DNA of 43,222 nt from Deltaproteobacteria bacterium (GTDB lineage: Bacteria; Desulfobacterota; Syntrophia; Syntrophales; JAAYKM01). This document shows, in pieces, positions 26,815 to 36,900 of the stretch; within the stretch, counting starts at the first letter, position 1; the number at the start of each line of letters is the position of its first letter. The stretch is from the NCBI GenBank assembly GCA_012522415.1, contig JAAYKM010000083.1, forward strand, positions 1 through 43,222, written 5' to 3'. Made by a program: the position numbers and the translations under genes. Under the pieces are notes generated by a model. That model saw only the letters and a program-made list of their open reading frames with translations. It had not been told where the DNA came from and made no database searches.

Positions 26815-27846
26815 ATGGCAGACACAAAAACAGAAGTGGCTCCGCAGCTTATCGTCAGCGCTTCCCCCCATTTGAGGACAACGGATTCAGTCGAGAAAAT
26901 CATGTACTCGGTGGTTATCGCGCTGCTTCCGGCTCTGGCGGGTGCCGTGTATTATTTTGGGCTGCGGGCACTTTGGGTCACAGGTATTGCCGTTGTAACG
27001 GCCGTGGCGACGGAAGCGGCAATACAAAAATGCCGCAAGGTTCGGATTACGGCTCTGGACGGAAGCGCCATCGTCACGGGCATCCTGCTGGCCTTCAATG
27101 TACCGCCCGGTGTCCCCTGGTGGATTCCCGTTGTTGGAACGGTTTTCGCCATCGCCATCGGCAAACACGTTTTCGGCGGTCTCGGCCTGAATCCCATGAA
27201 CCCGGCGCTTCTGGGGCGGGCTTTTCTCATGGCGTCCTGGCCGGTAATGATGACCACGGGATGGAGCGTACCCACGGGAGGCACGACATCCGGCGTGGAT
27301 GCCGTAACCGGGGCCACGCCCCTGATGGTCATCAAGGCGGCGATGCGCGACCTGGCCCTGGGTATCAACGTCGAACAATCCAGGGCAATCGTTGAGTCTG
27401 CCGGAACGACGAAAGCCTATCTTTCACTTTTTGTCGGAAGTGTCGGCGGGTGCATCGGAGAGACCTCCGCCTTGCTGCTGATCGTTGGGGCGGCTTACCT
27501 TTTTTACAAGAATTACATCAATTACCGCATTCCCCTGTCCTTTATTGGTACGGTCGCTATTTTGGGCTGGATCTTCGGGGGCGAAGGTCTCTTTACGGGA
27601 GACTTCATGTTTCACATCCTGGCCGGCGGGCTCATTCTCGGGGCCTTCTTTATGGCGACAGATATGGTCACCTGTCCGTCGTCACCGCTGGGTCAGTGGA
27701 TATTCGGTTTTGGCTGCGGTCTGTTGACCATTGTGATCCGTCTTGTCGGCGGCTATCCTGAAGGAGTTTCCTATTCTATTTTGCTGATGAACCTGACTAC
27801 GCCTCTTCTGGATCGGTATACGAAACCCAAGGTTTTTGGAGCATAA
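26815..27846 (+). CDS. rnfD: Rnf complex subunit D
   Basis: RnfD is an integral membrane subunit that carries covalent FMN and shares ancestry with NqrB. The 343-residue product has about eight to ten hydrophobic helices and the flavinylation motif VTGATPL, where Thr168 is the likely FMN-bearing residue. It starts one base after the rnfC stop. Its FMN would be attached by the ApbE enzyme encoded at 30796-31875. The conserved LNPMNPALLGRAFLMASWP segment precedes the flavin site. Confidence 0.95.
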   Translation: MADTKTEVAPQLIVSASPHLRTTDSVEKIMYSVVIALLPALAGAVYYFGLRALWVTGIAVVTAVATEAAIQKCRKVRITALDGSAIVTGILLAFNVPPGVPWWIPVVGTVFAIAIGKHVFGGLGLNPMNPALLGRAFLMASWPVMMTTGWSVPTGGTTSGVDAVTGATPLMVIKAAMRDLALGINVEQSRAIVESAGTTKAYLSLFVGSVGGCIGETSALLLIVGAAYLFYKNYINYRIPLSFIGTVAILGWIFGGEGLFTGDFMFHILAGGLILGAFFMATDMVTCPSSPLGQWIFGFGCGLLTIVIRLVGGYPEGVSYSILLMNLTTPLLDRYTKPKVFGA

Positions 27847-27848
27847 AA

Positions 27849-28430
27849 GTGTTGAACATTACCAAACTTGGATTTATTCTGGGAATTTTTTGTGTGAGCG
27901 CGGCGTTTGCCTTGAGTGCTGTTTATGAAAGCACGAAAGGGAAGATCGCCTACGAGAAGGAAAAAGTCATGCAAGAGGCACTGAGAAGTGTTCTTCCCGA
28001 AGCGAAAAACATTGTTTTGACGACGTCGCCGGACGGGAAGGAGTATTACTGCGGATTTGCCGGTGACGACACGGATGTTCCACCTGTCGGCTACGCCATT
28101 GTCGCTGCGGGAAAGGGTTATTCCAGCACGATCCAAACCCTGGTCGGCCTTGCGCCGGACGGGGTGATCAAAGGCATGAACATCATGTACCAGCAGGAAA
28201 CACCGGGATTGGGGACGAAGGCCGTGGAAATCAAGTACGGTGAAAAGGATCCCTGGTTCCAGCGGCAGTTTATAGGGAGCTTTGGCGACACGGTTGCCGT
28301 GGACAAGGACGGCGGGAAGATTCAATGTATTACAGGTTCGACCATTACATCGCGGGCGATTGCATCATCCATAAAACAGGAAGTTGAGTGGATGAGGAGC
28401 AAGGCCATTTTGAAACCGGTTCAAGAGTAG
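27849..28430 (+). CDS. rnfG: Rnf complex subunit G
   Basis: RnfG is a membrane-anchored subunit with a periplasmic FMN-binding domain, related to NqrC. The 193-residue product has one N-terminal helix (about 7-25), the ETPGLGTK motif near 117-124 and TGSTITS near 162-168, where Thr165 is the expected covalent FMN site. The start is GTG 27849, two bases after rnfD; TTG follows directly. The order and length fit the family. Confidence 0.93.
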   Translation: MLNITKLGFILGIFCVSAAFALSAVYESTKGKIAYEKEKVMQEALRSVLPEAKNIVLTTSPDGKEYYCGFAGDDTDVPPVGYAIVAAGKGYSSTIQTLVGLAPDGVIKGMNIMYQQETPGLGTKAVEIKYGEKDPWFQRQFIGSFGDTVAVDKDGGKIQCITGSTITSRAIASSIKQEVEWMRSKAILKPVQE

Positions 28431-28445
28431 GAAACGGAGCGTCAT

Positions 28446-29078
28446 ATGCAAAGGACAATAGTACAGGAATTCACCAAGGGCATCGGCAGTGAAAACCCGA
28501 TATTCCGCCTTGTTCTCGGGTTGTGTCCGGCTCTGGCTGTGACGACTTCATTGGAGAACGGTCTTGGCATGGGACTGGCGGCCACCTTTGTCCTGTTGTG
28601 TTCCAACACGATCGTTTCGTTGATAAAAGGGATTGTGCCCCCCAAAATACGGATTCCTATTTACATCGTCGTGATTGCCACATTCGTTTCCATTACGGAA
28701 ATGGTGATGGCCGCGTATGCGCCGGACTTGCACAAGGCACTGGGCATTTTTGTGCCGCTTATCGTGGTGAACTGCGTTATTCTGGGACGGGCCGAGGCTT
28801 TTGCGGGAAAAAACGGTGTATTTCGTTCTGTCGTTGACGGGTTGGGGATGGGGACAGGATTTACCATTTCCCTGTGTGTTCTGGCGGGGATCCGGGAAAT
28901 ACTCGGAGACGGAAAGCTCTGGGGATACCCCGTCATGGGGCAGAGCTTTGAGCCTGTTTTGCTGCTGATTTTGCCGGCGGGGGGTTTCTTTGTCATGGGA
29001 CTCCTGATGGCGGCGCTCAAGATGAAGGATATGAGGACGGCGGCCATGAAACGCACTCAGGCGATTGCCGAAAAATAA
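28446..29078 (+). CDS. rnfE: Rnf complex subunit E
   Basis: RnfE is one of two homologous membrane subunits (E and A, with inverted topology) that carry electrons across the membrane at a shared iron-sulfur site. The 210-residue product has six hydrophobic helices, the N-terminal ENPIFRLVLGLCPALAVTTS motif with a Cys, and NCVILGRAEAFA near 105. A ribosome-binding site lies at about 28436 (GGAGCG). It sits between rnfG and rnfA. Confidence 0.94.
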   Translation: MQRTIVQEFTKGIGSENPIFRLVLGLCPALAVTTSLENGLGMGLAATFVLLCSNTIVSLIKGIVPPKIRIPIYIVVIATFVSITEMVMAAYAPDLHKALGIFVPLIVVNCVILGRAEAFAGKNGVFRSVVDGLGMGTGFTISLCVLAGIREILGDGKLWGYPVMGQSFEPVLLLILPAGGFFVMGLLMAALKMKDMRTAAMKRTQAIAEK

Positions 29079-29099
29079 AGGCATTTTTGAGGACCGGTT

Positions 29100-29750
29100 A
29101 TGGATATCAAGATCATATTTCTGATTATTATTTATTCGATTCTGATCCAGAACTTCGTCTTGTCGCGATTTCTGGGTCTATGTCCTTTCTTCGGTTGTTC
29201 CCAGAAACTGAGTTCCGCCGTCGGGATGGGACTGGCGGTCATCTTTGTGATGGTTCTCGCTTCATCTATTACCTGGATCCTCTATACTTATCTGCTGGAT
29301 CCCGCGACGAGTGTCATGGGCTTTTTGGCAACCGATGGCGTCGCTCCGGATTTGACTTTTCTGAGAACAATCGCCTTCATCCTGGTTATTGCTTCATTGG
29401 TGCAGTTCATTGAAATGTTCCTGCAGAAAAAGGTCCCCCCCCTGTATCGCGCCCTGGGTATTTTTCTGCCCCTGATTACGACGAACTGTGCCGTTCTGGG
29501 TGTCGCTGTGTTGAATATCGATGGCTTCAGTGCAATCGGGCTTGACGGAAAGCTGACATTCCTGCAGAGCCTCGTTCAGGGTTTCGCTGGTGGAGTGGGC
29601 TTTCTGATGGTACTGGTTCTGATGGCCGGTTTGCGGGAGAAACTCGACCTGGAGACAATTCCGGAATCGATGAAGGGTATTCCCGTTGCATTTATAATGG
29701 GCGGGCTTATGGCGATCGCTTTTATGGGATTTTCAGGGCTTTCTATTTAA
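29100..29750 (+). CDS. rnfA: Rnf complex subunit A
   Basis: RnfA is the membrane partner of RnfE. The 216-residue product is hydrophobic with six helices and has the motif NFVLSRFLGLCPFFGCSQK near 17-35, and NCAVLGVAVLNID near 135. The Cys residues in both motifs are those that hold the in-membrane iron-sulfur cluster in homologs. It is somewhat longer than the 193-residue E. coli RsxA, mainly through the loop after helix 2. GAGG lies before the ATG. Confidence 0.94.
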   Translation: MDIKIIFLIIIYSILIQNFVLSRFLGLCPFFGCSQKLSSAVGMGLAVIFVMVLASSITWILYTYLLDPATSVMGFLATDGVAPDLTFLRTIAFILVIASLVQFIEMFLQKKVPPLYRALGIFLPLITTNCAVLGVAVLNIDGFSAIGLDGKLTFLQSLVQGFAGGVGFLMVLVLMAGLREKLDLETIPESMKGIPVAFIMGGLMAIAFMGFSGLSI

Positions 29751-29771
29751 TAAGAACAGGAATTTGATTTT

Positions 29772-30767
29772 ATGATCACAGTCGTTTCATCCGTTATGAT
29801 TCTTGGCGTTATCGGAATCTTTTTCGGGGCTTGCCTGGCCTATGCCTCTAAAATCTTCTATGTGCAGCTCGACCCGCGTGTTGAAAAGATTGCCGACACC
29901 CTGCCCGGTGCGAATTGTGGAGCTTGTGGAGCGGCGGGTTGTTTTTCCTATGCCGAAGGGGTTGTGGCGGGGACGTTTCCTCCGAATGCCTGTACCCCGG
30001 GAGGTAAGGATGTCGCCGCTATAATCGGCGAGATTATGGGGTGCGCCGTAGAGGAAGTGACCCCCATGCTGGCCGTCGTCCACTGCAAGGGAGGCCGGAA
30101 AGAGGCGAGACAAAAATTTGAATATATGGGGGTGCAGGACTGCAAGGCGGCAATGCTTCTGGCCGGCGGCAACAAAGCCTGTGAATACGGCTGTCTCGGG
30201 TTCGGCAGTTGTGTTGCAGTCTGCCCGTTTCAGGCGATTGAAATGGGGGATAACGGGCTGCCTGTCGTGTATCCCGAACTCTGTACCGGATGCGGTCTGT
30301 GTGTGAAGGCCTGTCCACGGCATATCATCAGCCTCATTCCGCAGACACAAAAAATCTACCTGGCCTGTGCGAATCCGGAAAAAGGCAAGGCGGTCAAGGG
30401 GGTTTGCGAGGTCGGGTGTATTTCCTGCGGTATTTGCGCCAACAAGAACAACAACCCCTCCGGGGATATTGTCATGGAAGGCGGCCTGCCCAGGATAGAT
30501 TATAATGACAACCTGCGTATTCTGCCTGGGGCGACGCGTTGTCCGTCGGACAGTTTCGTAATCGAAGTTGATTACCCGCCGGTAACATACGATGCCGATA
30601 AGTGTGACGGCTGTGAGGGGAAACCGAAACCCCTCTGTGTGAAAATCTGCCCGTCTAAAGGTTGCCTGACCTTTGACACAGAACAGAAGAAGGCTGTTTA
30701 TGACAGCGACAAGTGCGTCGGCTGTGAATTGTGTATCAGTGAATGTCCCGTGGTGGCGTTTAAGTAA
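29772..30767 (+). CDS. rnfB: Rnf complex subunit B with extra ferredoxin domain
   Basis: RnfB is the ferredoxin-side subunit. In 331 residues, an N-terminal helix (1-30) is followed by an iron-sulfur domain with Cys49, 52, 57 and 74, then a 2[4Fe-4S] ferredoxin-like module (Cys141/147/151 and 171/174/177/181). Next is a degenerate Cys-rich part (212-222, CISCGIC, with no matching CP ending). The last 54 residues (278-331) add another module: CDGCEGKPKPLCVKICP, then CVGCELCISECP. E. coli RsxB is 192 residues, so this one has about 130 additional residues. It ends the rnf gene set before apbE. Confidence 0.94.
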   Translation: MITVVSSVMILGVIGIFFGACLAYASKIFYVQLDPRVEKIADTLPGANCGACGAAGCFSYAEGVVAGTFPPNACTPGGKDVAAIIGEIMGCAVEEVTPMLAVVHCKGGRKEARQKFEYMGVQDCKAAMLLAGGNKACEYGCLGFGSCVAVCPFQAIEMGDNGLPVVYPELCTGCGLCVKACPRHIISLIPQTQKIYLACANPEKGKAVKGVCEVGCISCGICANKNNNPSGDIVMEGGLPRIDYNDNLRILPGATRCPSDSFVIEVDYPPVTYDADKCDGCEGKPKPLCVKICPSKGCLTFDTEQKKAVYDSDKCVGCELCISECPVVAFK

Positions 30768-30795
30768 GACTAACATCAGAAAAAAGGGAATGGCC

Positions 30796-31875
30796 ATGGT
30801 CATAAAAAATCAGTTCAATCGTAGGAATTTCTTGAAATATTCACTTTCATTTGCGGCGGGCGGTGCGATGGTTGCCATCCTGAACCCGTACCTGCGGATC
30901 GGGAACCGGATTCTGGAAATCCTCAATCCGGGCTTGGAAAAGCCGTTCAGGAAATCCTTTCTATCCATGGGGTCTTTCGTCGATATTGCGATCTATGACC
31001 GGAATATGAAATATCTTCCCGGGATCATGGCAAAGGCGGAAGAAGAGATTTTGGCTATAGATCGTCTCATGAGCAGCTTTACGGAGACAAGCGATCTGGC
31101 AAAGGTCAATCGGGCGGCCGGTCACGATAGCGTCACCGTTGACGCGAGGCTTTGTGAAGTCATGGCGATGGCCCGGGATATCGGCCGGAGAACGGACGGC
31201 GTTTTCGATCCGACTGTTCTGCCGCTTTTGCAACTCTACGGGTTGCGGAACAATCATCCCCGTATTCCTGATGAAAGGAGTTTGGAAAAAACGCTGACAT
31301 TGGTGGATTATCGCCGGATCCATGTCAGTCGGGCGGATAACCGTGTCGGTTTGGAGAAGCAGGGCATGGCGGCGGATTTGGGCGGTATTGCCGTTGGCTA
31401 TGCCGTGGACCGGGCGGTTGCCGTTCTGAAGGCCCATGGAATCGAAAAAGCCGTGATCAATGCGGGAGGGGAGGTCTATGCTTTGGGGAAGCCCGCAGGA
31501 CAAGAGGGCTGGCATATCGGCATTCAGCATCCTCGTATTCCGAACCGGTTGGCCGGTAAAATCGTTCTTGCGGACAAGGCCGTTTCGACCTCCGGCAATT
31601 ACGAGTTCAAGGCGCAGAGCGAGAACCGAAACTTGGGACATCTTTTCGACCCCTACACAGGCGCCATGCCGGATCCGATGCTGAGCGCCACCGTCACTGC
31701 TGATACGACCATGGAGGCCGACGCCCTTTCGACAACAGCCTTCCTCATGGGAACCGACAGAGCCGCCGCATTCATTACGAGGCAAAGGGCTGCCGGAGCG
31801 GTCTTTGCGCTGGCCGGAACGGGCCAACAGATCGACATGATGCGATCAGGAAGATTCCCGAAAATCAGCGCGTAA
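30796..31875 (+). CDS. apbE: FAD:protein FMN transferase, Tat-exported
   Basis: ApbE transfers FMN from FAD to a Thr of acceptor proteins such as RnfD and RnfG. The 359-residue product begins with a twin-arginine signal (NRRNFLKYSLSFAAGG), so it is exported folded. It carries the family motifs SFTETSDLAKVNRA, GRRTDGVFDPTVLPL, DLGGIAVGYAVDRA, VINAGGEVYALG and TADTTMEADALSTTAFLMG. AGGGA six bases before ATG 30796 favours this start over 30790; the longer frame from 30673 overlaps rnfB and lacks support. Its position directly after rnfB points to RnfD/RnfG as substrates. Periplasmic action would match RnfG and RnfD domain topology. Confidence 0.94.
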   Translation: MVIKNQFNRRNFLKYSLSFAAGGAMVAILNPYLRIGNRILEILNPGLEKPFRKSFLSMGSFVDIAIYDRNMKYLPGIMAKAEEEILAIDRLMSSFTETSDLAKVNRAAGHDSVTVDARLCEVMAMARDIGRRTDGVFDPTVLPLLQLYGLRNNHPRIPDERSLEKTLTLVDYRRIHVSRADNRVGLEKQGMAADLGGIAVGYAVDRAVAVLKAHGIEKAVINAGGEVYALGKPAGQEGWHIGIQHPRIPNRLAGKIVLADKAVSTSGNYEFKAQSENRNLGHLFDPYTGAMPDPMLSATVTADTTMEADALSTTAFLMGTDRAAAFITRQRAAGAVFALAGTGQQIDMMRSGRFPKISA

Positions 31876-31899
31876 TGGATGATTCCGAAAATCGGAGTC

Positions 31900-31919
31900 C
31901 CTCTCTTCGGAGAGGTTTC
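31900..31919 (+). terminator. UUCG hairpin after apbE
   Basis: CCTCTC (31900-31905), loop TTCG and GAGAGG (31910-31915), followed by TTTCC. A six-base-pair stem with a UUCG tetraloop is very stable, though the T-run is short, so termination of the rnf operon is likely but not certain. It ends about 25 bases after the apbE stop. Confidence 0.5.
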
Positions 31920-32418
31920 CGCGAAAGCATCCTTCCCGCCGGCTAAATGGGCACGTAAGGGTGGACAACGGGCGTAGCGAAAAAGAAAACGGCGTTTTAT
32001 CGCCTCTTTGGTCTGCCGGAATTTAACCCAATGGAGAGAATCGCTCAGGGGACAATGACTGGAGCATCCGGACTCAACGGGAACCGCTCTTCACCCAGAC
32101 CCATTGGATATTTTGCAATGAACCGATTTGCCACGGTCGGCAGAGAAGGGTGGACACAAACGGGTTCCGGTATTCACTCCCCTTATTTCCCCGTATCCCC
32201 TGCTGTTCAGATTTCTTTTCAAAGAATCCCCCTTGTAAAAAAGATGTGGAATTTGACGGAAGATGTTGCTAAACCTGCCAATCAGGGGTGCCTCCTTTTC
32301 TGCGTGTCGATTTTCCCGGGCTGAAAAAGCTGTTACCCGGTCATGTACCCCTTTACATCCCCCTGTATTCACATCTTCGACAGATGTGATGAAGTTTGAT
32401 TTGAATGGAGGCAATCAG
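31920..32418 (+). other. Long gap before the methyltransferase gene
   Basis: About 500 bases lie here without a gene I can support. CACATCT (32370-32376) and AGATGTG (32382-32388) form a seven-base-pair hairpin with loop TCGAC shortly before the ribosome-binding site GGAGG (32407-32411). No clear promoter is identified. A 97-codon open frame at 32031-32324 has no supporting start signal and is not believed. Confidence 0.4.
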
Positions 32419-33474
32419 ATGAATCATGACGTCGATAAGTTGAATAATCTGATGAACAAGGCGGTTGCAGACATAGGCGCGGCGGCAAGCGGCGCTCTGG
32501 TTCTCATCGGATACCGTTTGGGCCTGTTTGAAGTTCTGGCAAAAAACGGTCCCCTGAGCAGCCATAACCTTGCCATGATTTCGGGGACCCAGGAACGCAT
32601 GGTTCGTGAATGGCTGTCGGCAATGGCCGCCTCGGATTATGTTGTTTACAATCCGTCTGATGGCACCTTCGGCATGACACCGGAACAAACGGCCCTGTTT
32701 GGCGATACAGACAGCCCCCTCTTTCTCGCCAGTGTTTATCCCTGTGTCGCTGCGTTGTATAAAGATGAACCCCTGGTTGCCCAGGCGTTTCGACATGGGG
32801 GAGGTGTCGGTTGGCAGGAACACGACGAGGATCTGTTTCATGGCACGGACAGCTTTTTTGGCCGTGTCTATGAAAACTTCCTGATTTCAACCTGGCTGCC
32901 CTCCGTTGAAAATGTTATGGAAAGACTGGAGGCCGGGGCTGTCGTCGCCGATGTCGGATGCGGCCATGGTACAACAACGTTGCTCATGGCGCGGTCCTTC
33001 CCCAAATCGGTGTTTTTCGGTTTCGACGCCCATGAACCGTCGATCAGCATCGCTGAAAAACGTTTAAATGGAACAGGGCTCGCGAACGCGAATTTTCAAA
33101 TCTGTCCGGTAGAAGCCATTTCCCCGGAGAATTACGACCTGGCCTTTTTTTGTGACAGCTTTCATGAAATGAACAACCCCGTTGCTATTGCGTCACATAT
33201 GAAGAACATTCTTTCGCCGGATGGGACCCTGATGCTTGTGGAACAGAGAGCGCCCGACCGTCTCGAGGATAATCTGCATCCGGTGGGCCGGCTTTGCTAC
33301 AGTTTTTCCGCCATGATTTGTGTTCCGGGTGCGATCAGTCAGGGAGCGGAAGACGCTCTGGGTGCGCAGGCCGGGCCGATCCGTCTGACAAAAATCCTCC
33401 GGGAGGGCGGGTTTTCCCGCGTCCGCAAAACCGCGGAAACGCCCATGCATATGGTTATCGAAGCAAAAAAATAA
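32419..33474 (+). CDS. SAM-dependent methyltransferase with N-terminal winged-helix-like domain
   Basis: The 351-residue product has an N-terminal helical region (about 1-85: NKAVADIGAAASGALVLIGYRLGLFEVL, MISGTQERMVREWLSAMAAS) like the winged-helix dimerisation domain of class I methyltransferases, then a Rossmann domain with VADVGCGHGTTTLLMA near 174-189 and FGFDAHEPSI near 200-209. Substrate is unknown; similar architecture occurs in O-methyltransferases and small-molecule enzymes. GGAGG is seven bases before ATG 32419. It stands alone between the rnf and fdh operons, with about 500 bases on each side. Confidence 0.85.
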   Translation: MNHDVDKLNNLMNKAVADIGAAASGALVLIGYRLGLFEVLAKNGPLSSHNLAMISGTQERMVREWLSAMAASDYVVYNPSDGTFGMTPEQTALFGDTDSPLFLASVYPCVAALYKDEPLVAQAFRHGGGVGWQEHDEDLFHGTDSFFGRVYENFLISTWLPSVENVMERLEAGAVVADVGCGHGTTTLLMARSFPKSVFFGFDAHEPSISIAEKRLNGTGLANANFQICPVEAISPENYDLAFFCDSFHEMNNPVAIASHMKNILSPDGTLMLVEQRAPDRLEDNLHPVGRLCYSFSAMICVPGAISQGAEDALGAQAGPIRLTKILREGGFSRVRKTAETPMHMVIEAKK

Positions 33475-33605
33475 GAGCTTGCCGGAACGACCATTTCTGT
33501 CAGGGGCAGGCACCCTGTTCTCTCCGCTTCCCGTAAGGATATTTCAAAAATATGATGGAACCATGGTTGTTCAAAAAGCAGAGTTTTTCGGAGATGACTA
33601 ATTAT

Positions 33606-33665
33606 TTGCTTGATTTTTACCTTTTATTTATTTAGTGTCCCTGTCGCTAAGGGAGATATTCTCCC
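33606..33665 (+). promoter_or_regulatory. AT-rich candidate promoter and palindrome before fdhA
   Basis: TTGCTT (33606-33611) and TATTTA (33629-33634), 17 bases apart, lie in an AT-rich stretch. The perfect inverted repeat GGGAGA-TAT-TCTCCC follows at 33651-33665, in a position where a repressor could act. The whole gap 33475-33974 holds no supportable gene. GGAGAATAT near 33705-33713 is a partial inverted copy of the site. Confidence 0.35.
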
Positions 33666-33974
33666 CACCGGAAATGATCTCCCGAAATGATTTTCCCGTG
33701 CTCGGAGAATATTGGTGCGGGAATTCAGCTGTTTTTTGTACGAATAGGTGTGTTTTGATGTCACAGGGGAGGAACTTTAGCATTTACAAAGAGACGGGTG
33801 ATTCCGTGTAAAGTTAGACGGTCCGCTGGCCCTCATGACGGCGCGGCAGGCTGAATTTCTTGGAGTCAACGTGAGTGCGGCAGGGTTCGTTTGCAGAATG
33901 ATAAAGGTGGTTCTGCCGTTCACAAATCAGGTCTTTTCGGAATCATCCCATTATGGAGTTAAGAAGGAGGGTTT

Positions 33975-36900
33975 ATGGAAGTAACGAGGAGAGGTTTCTT
34001 AATCGGATCAGGAGTGGCCCTGTCCTCTCTTGGTCTGAACTTGGCACCCCTGAAGGCTCATGCCGCCGGGTTGACCAAGATGGACCGGATCCGGACAGCC
34101 AGACAGTCTACCACCATCTGTTGTTACTGCTCGGTCGGATGTAGTCTGATCTGCAGTACCGACAAGCTGACCGGCAAGATCTTCAACATCGAAGGTGATC
34201 CCGATCACCCCATCAATGAGGGATCACTCTGCGCGAAGGGTGCCGGCTTTTTCGCTCTGACCGAAGCCAACGAGCATCGTCTGAGGAAGGTCCTCTACAG
34301 GGCGCCGAAAAGTGACAAATGGGAAGAGAAGGACTTGGACTGGACCTTTAAACGAATCGCCCGTTTGATCAAGGATACCCGCGACAAGGATTTCGTTGTC
34401 CGAAACGGCAAGGGTGAGCTGGTCAACCGTGTAGAATCCATCGGACATTACGGTTCCTCCAACATCGGTAACGAAGAGTGCTGGACCCTGAGCGTGGCCT
34501 GTCGCGCCATGGGACTCGTCAACATCGACCACCAGGCCCGGGTCTGACACAGTCCCTCTGTGGCGGCTCTGGGAGAGTCGTTTGGACGCGGTTCGATGAC
34601 GAATCATTATTGTGATTTGAAAAACAGTGACTGTATTCTGATCATGGGCGGCAATACGGCGGAAAACCACCCGATTGCCTTCAAATGGATCCTTCGAGCG
34701 AAGGACCAAGGCGCCAAGGTCATTCATGTTGACCCGCGCTTTACCCGGACCTCGGCCCGCTGCGATTATCATGTGCCGATCCGTTCGGGTACGGACATCG
34801 CGTTTCTCGGCGGCATGATCAAGTACATTATCGACAACAACCTTATCCATGAAGAGTATGTCAAGTATTACACCAATGCTTCGCAGATCGTCAGCTCCGG
34901 CTTCGATTTCAAGGACGGCCTTTTTTCCGGATACGATGCGGAGACAAATAAATATAACAAGGAAACCTGGACCACGGAAAAGGACGCCACCGGGATCCCG
35001 GTTCGCGATTACACGCTTCAGCACCCACGCTGCGTCTATCAGGTGCTGAAAAAACACTACGACCGCTACACACTCGACAAAGTTTCGTCGATTACCGGTG
35101 TGCCGAAGGACCTGCTTCTTCGGGTTTACAAGGATTTCGGAGCCACCGGCGCCAGGGATAAGGCCGGGACCGAATGCTACGCTCTGGGATGGACACACCA
35201 TACGGTGGGTAGCCAGAACATCCGGACCATGTCGATTGTCCAGTTGCTCCTCGGTAACATGGGGATCGCCGGAGGCGGCATCAACGCTCTACGCGGGGAA
35301 CCGAACGTTCAGGGATCGACGGACCACGCCATCCTGTACAATTTGTTGCCCGGTTACCTGAAGATGCCCTATGCGTCCATGGGGACTCTGCAATCATACA
35401 TGGACAAGTACACCACGAAATCCAACGACCCCCTATCGGCCAACTGGTACCAAAATTATCCCAAGTACACCGTCAGCTTCCTGAAAGCCATGTTCGGGGA
35501 TAAGGCCAGCGCGGAGAACGACTTCGGATATGCCTGGATTCCGAAACTGGAAGAGAACAAGGCCTATTCATCCATGCACACCTTCGACGAGATGTATGAG
35601 GGCAAGATCAAGGGTTACTTTGCCATTGGCTCCAACATCGCCGTCAGCCAGCCAAATGCCGGGAAGGTTCGTAAAGCCCTGCAGAAGCTGGACTGGATGG
35701 TCAATGTCAACATTTTTGATAATGAAACCGCTTCGTTCTGGAAAGCCCCCGGCGTCGATCCGGCCAAGATTGACACGGAAGTATTTCTCCTGCCGGCAGC
35801 AGCCACCATGGAAAAAGCGGGAAGCCAAAGCAACAGCGGCCGCTGGGTTCAGTGGAAGTACAAGGCGGTCAATCCTCCTGGAGACGCCCTGTCCGATGGC
35901 GATATCACCATGCGGATCATGGATGCCCTGAAGGATCTCTATGCCAAGGAAGGCGGAGCCTGTCCGGAACCCATCCTGAATCTGAAATGGGATTACAAGG
36001 ATGCGGCGGGAAATTTTGATGCCCTGAAGGCGGCGAAGGAGATCAACGGTCATTTTCTGCAGAATCTGGTTGCCGATGGAGGAGATAAGGTTTCCAGGGG
36101 AGACCTTGTTCCCTCTTTTGCCCGATTGATGGCCGATGGTTCAACTTCCAGCGGTAACTGGGTCATGGCCGGCAGTTTCGATCAGAAAGGTGAAAACAAG
36201 ATGGCCAAGCGCGGCAAGGAAGATCCAACCGGGCTGGGTCTGTTCCCCAACTGGTCCTACGCCTGGCCCCTTAACCGTCGCATTCTGTATAACCGAGCCT
36301 CCTGCGATCTTAACGGGAAACCCTACGATCCCAAGCGGAAGCTTCTGGAATGGACGGGAGATAAATGGGTGGGCGACGTGGCCGATGGGCCGTGGCCGCC
36401 TTTGGCGGATAAAGAAAAGGGCCGCTTTCCCTTTATCATGAAGGCCGACGGTGTAGGCGCCATCTTTGGTCCGGGCATGGTCGAAGGTCCCTTCCCGGAA
36501 CACTATGAGCCTGTGGAAGGACCCCTGGCGAAAAATCCGATGTCGTCACAGCGCTTCAATCCCGCCGTGAAATTGTTCAAGAGCGATATGGACAGGATGG
36601 CCAATGCCGACGAAAAATTCCCCTACGTCTGCACGACCTACTCCTGCACCGAACACTGGTGTACAGGCTTCACACGCTGGCAGCCCTGGCTTCTGGAGAT
36701 GCAGCCGGAAGCTTATATTGAAATCAGCGAGCAGCTTGCGGGAGAATTGCGCATCAGGAACGGTGAGCGCGTCAAGGTTTCCTCGAGCCGGGGAGCAATG
36801 GAATGCGTGGCCATGGTGACCAAGCGTTTGACGCCGTTTACGGTGGAAGGCAAAGTCGTCCATCAGGTGGGTATGCCGTTCAATTATGGCTGGCGTTTCC

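Noticed and set aside
29787-30803. 338-codon minus-strand frame opposite rnfB
   Set aside because: It mirrors rnfB, shows no domain and no start signal.
32031-32324. 97-codon frame before the methyltransferase
   Set aside because: No ribosome-binding site, no recognisable domain and irregular composition.
33975-34547. fdhA as a broken gene or two separate genes
   Set aside because: The frame is unchanged across the UGA and the residue context matches selenocysteine formate dehydrogenases, so readthrough is the better explanation.
34224-35201. 325-codon minus-strand frame crossing the fdhA UGA
   Set aside because: fdhA is well supported in frame on both sides; this antisense frame has no family features.
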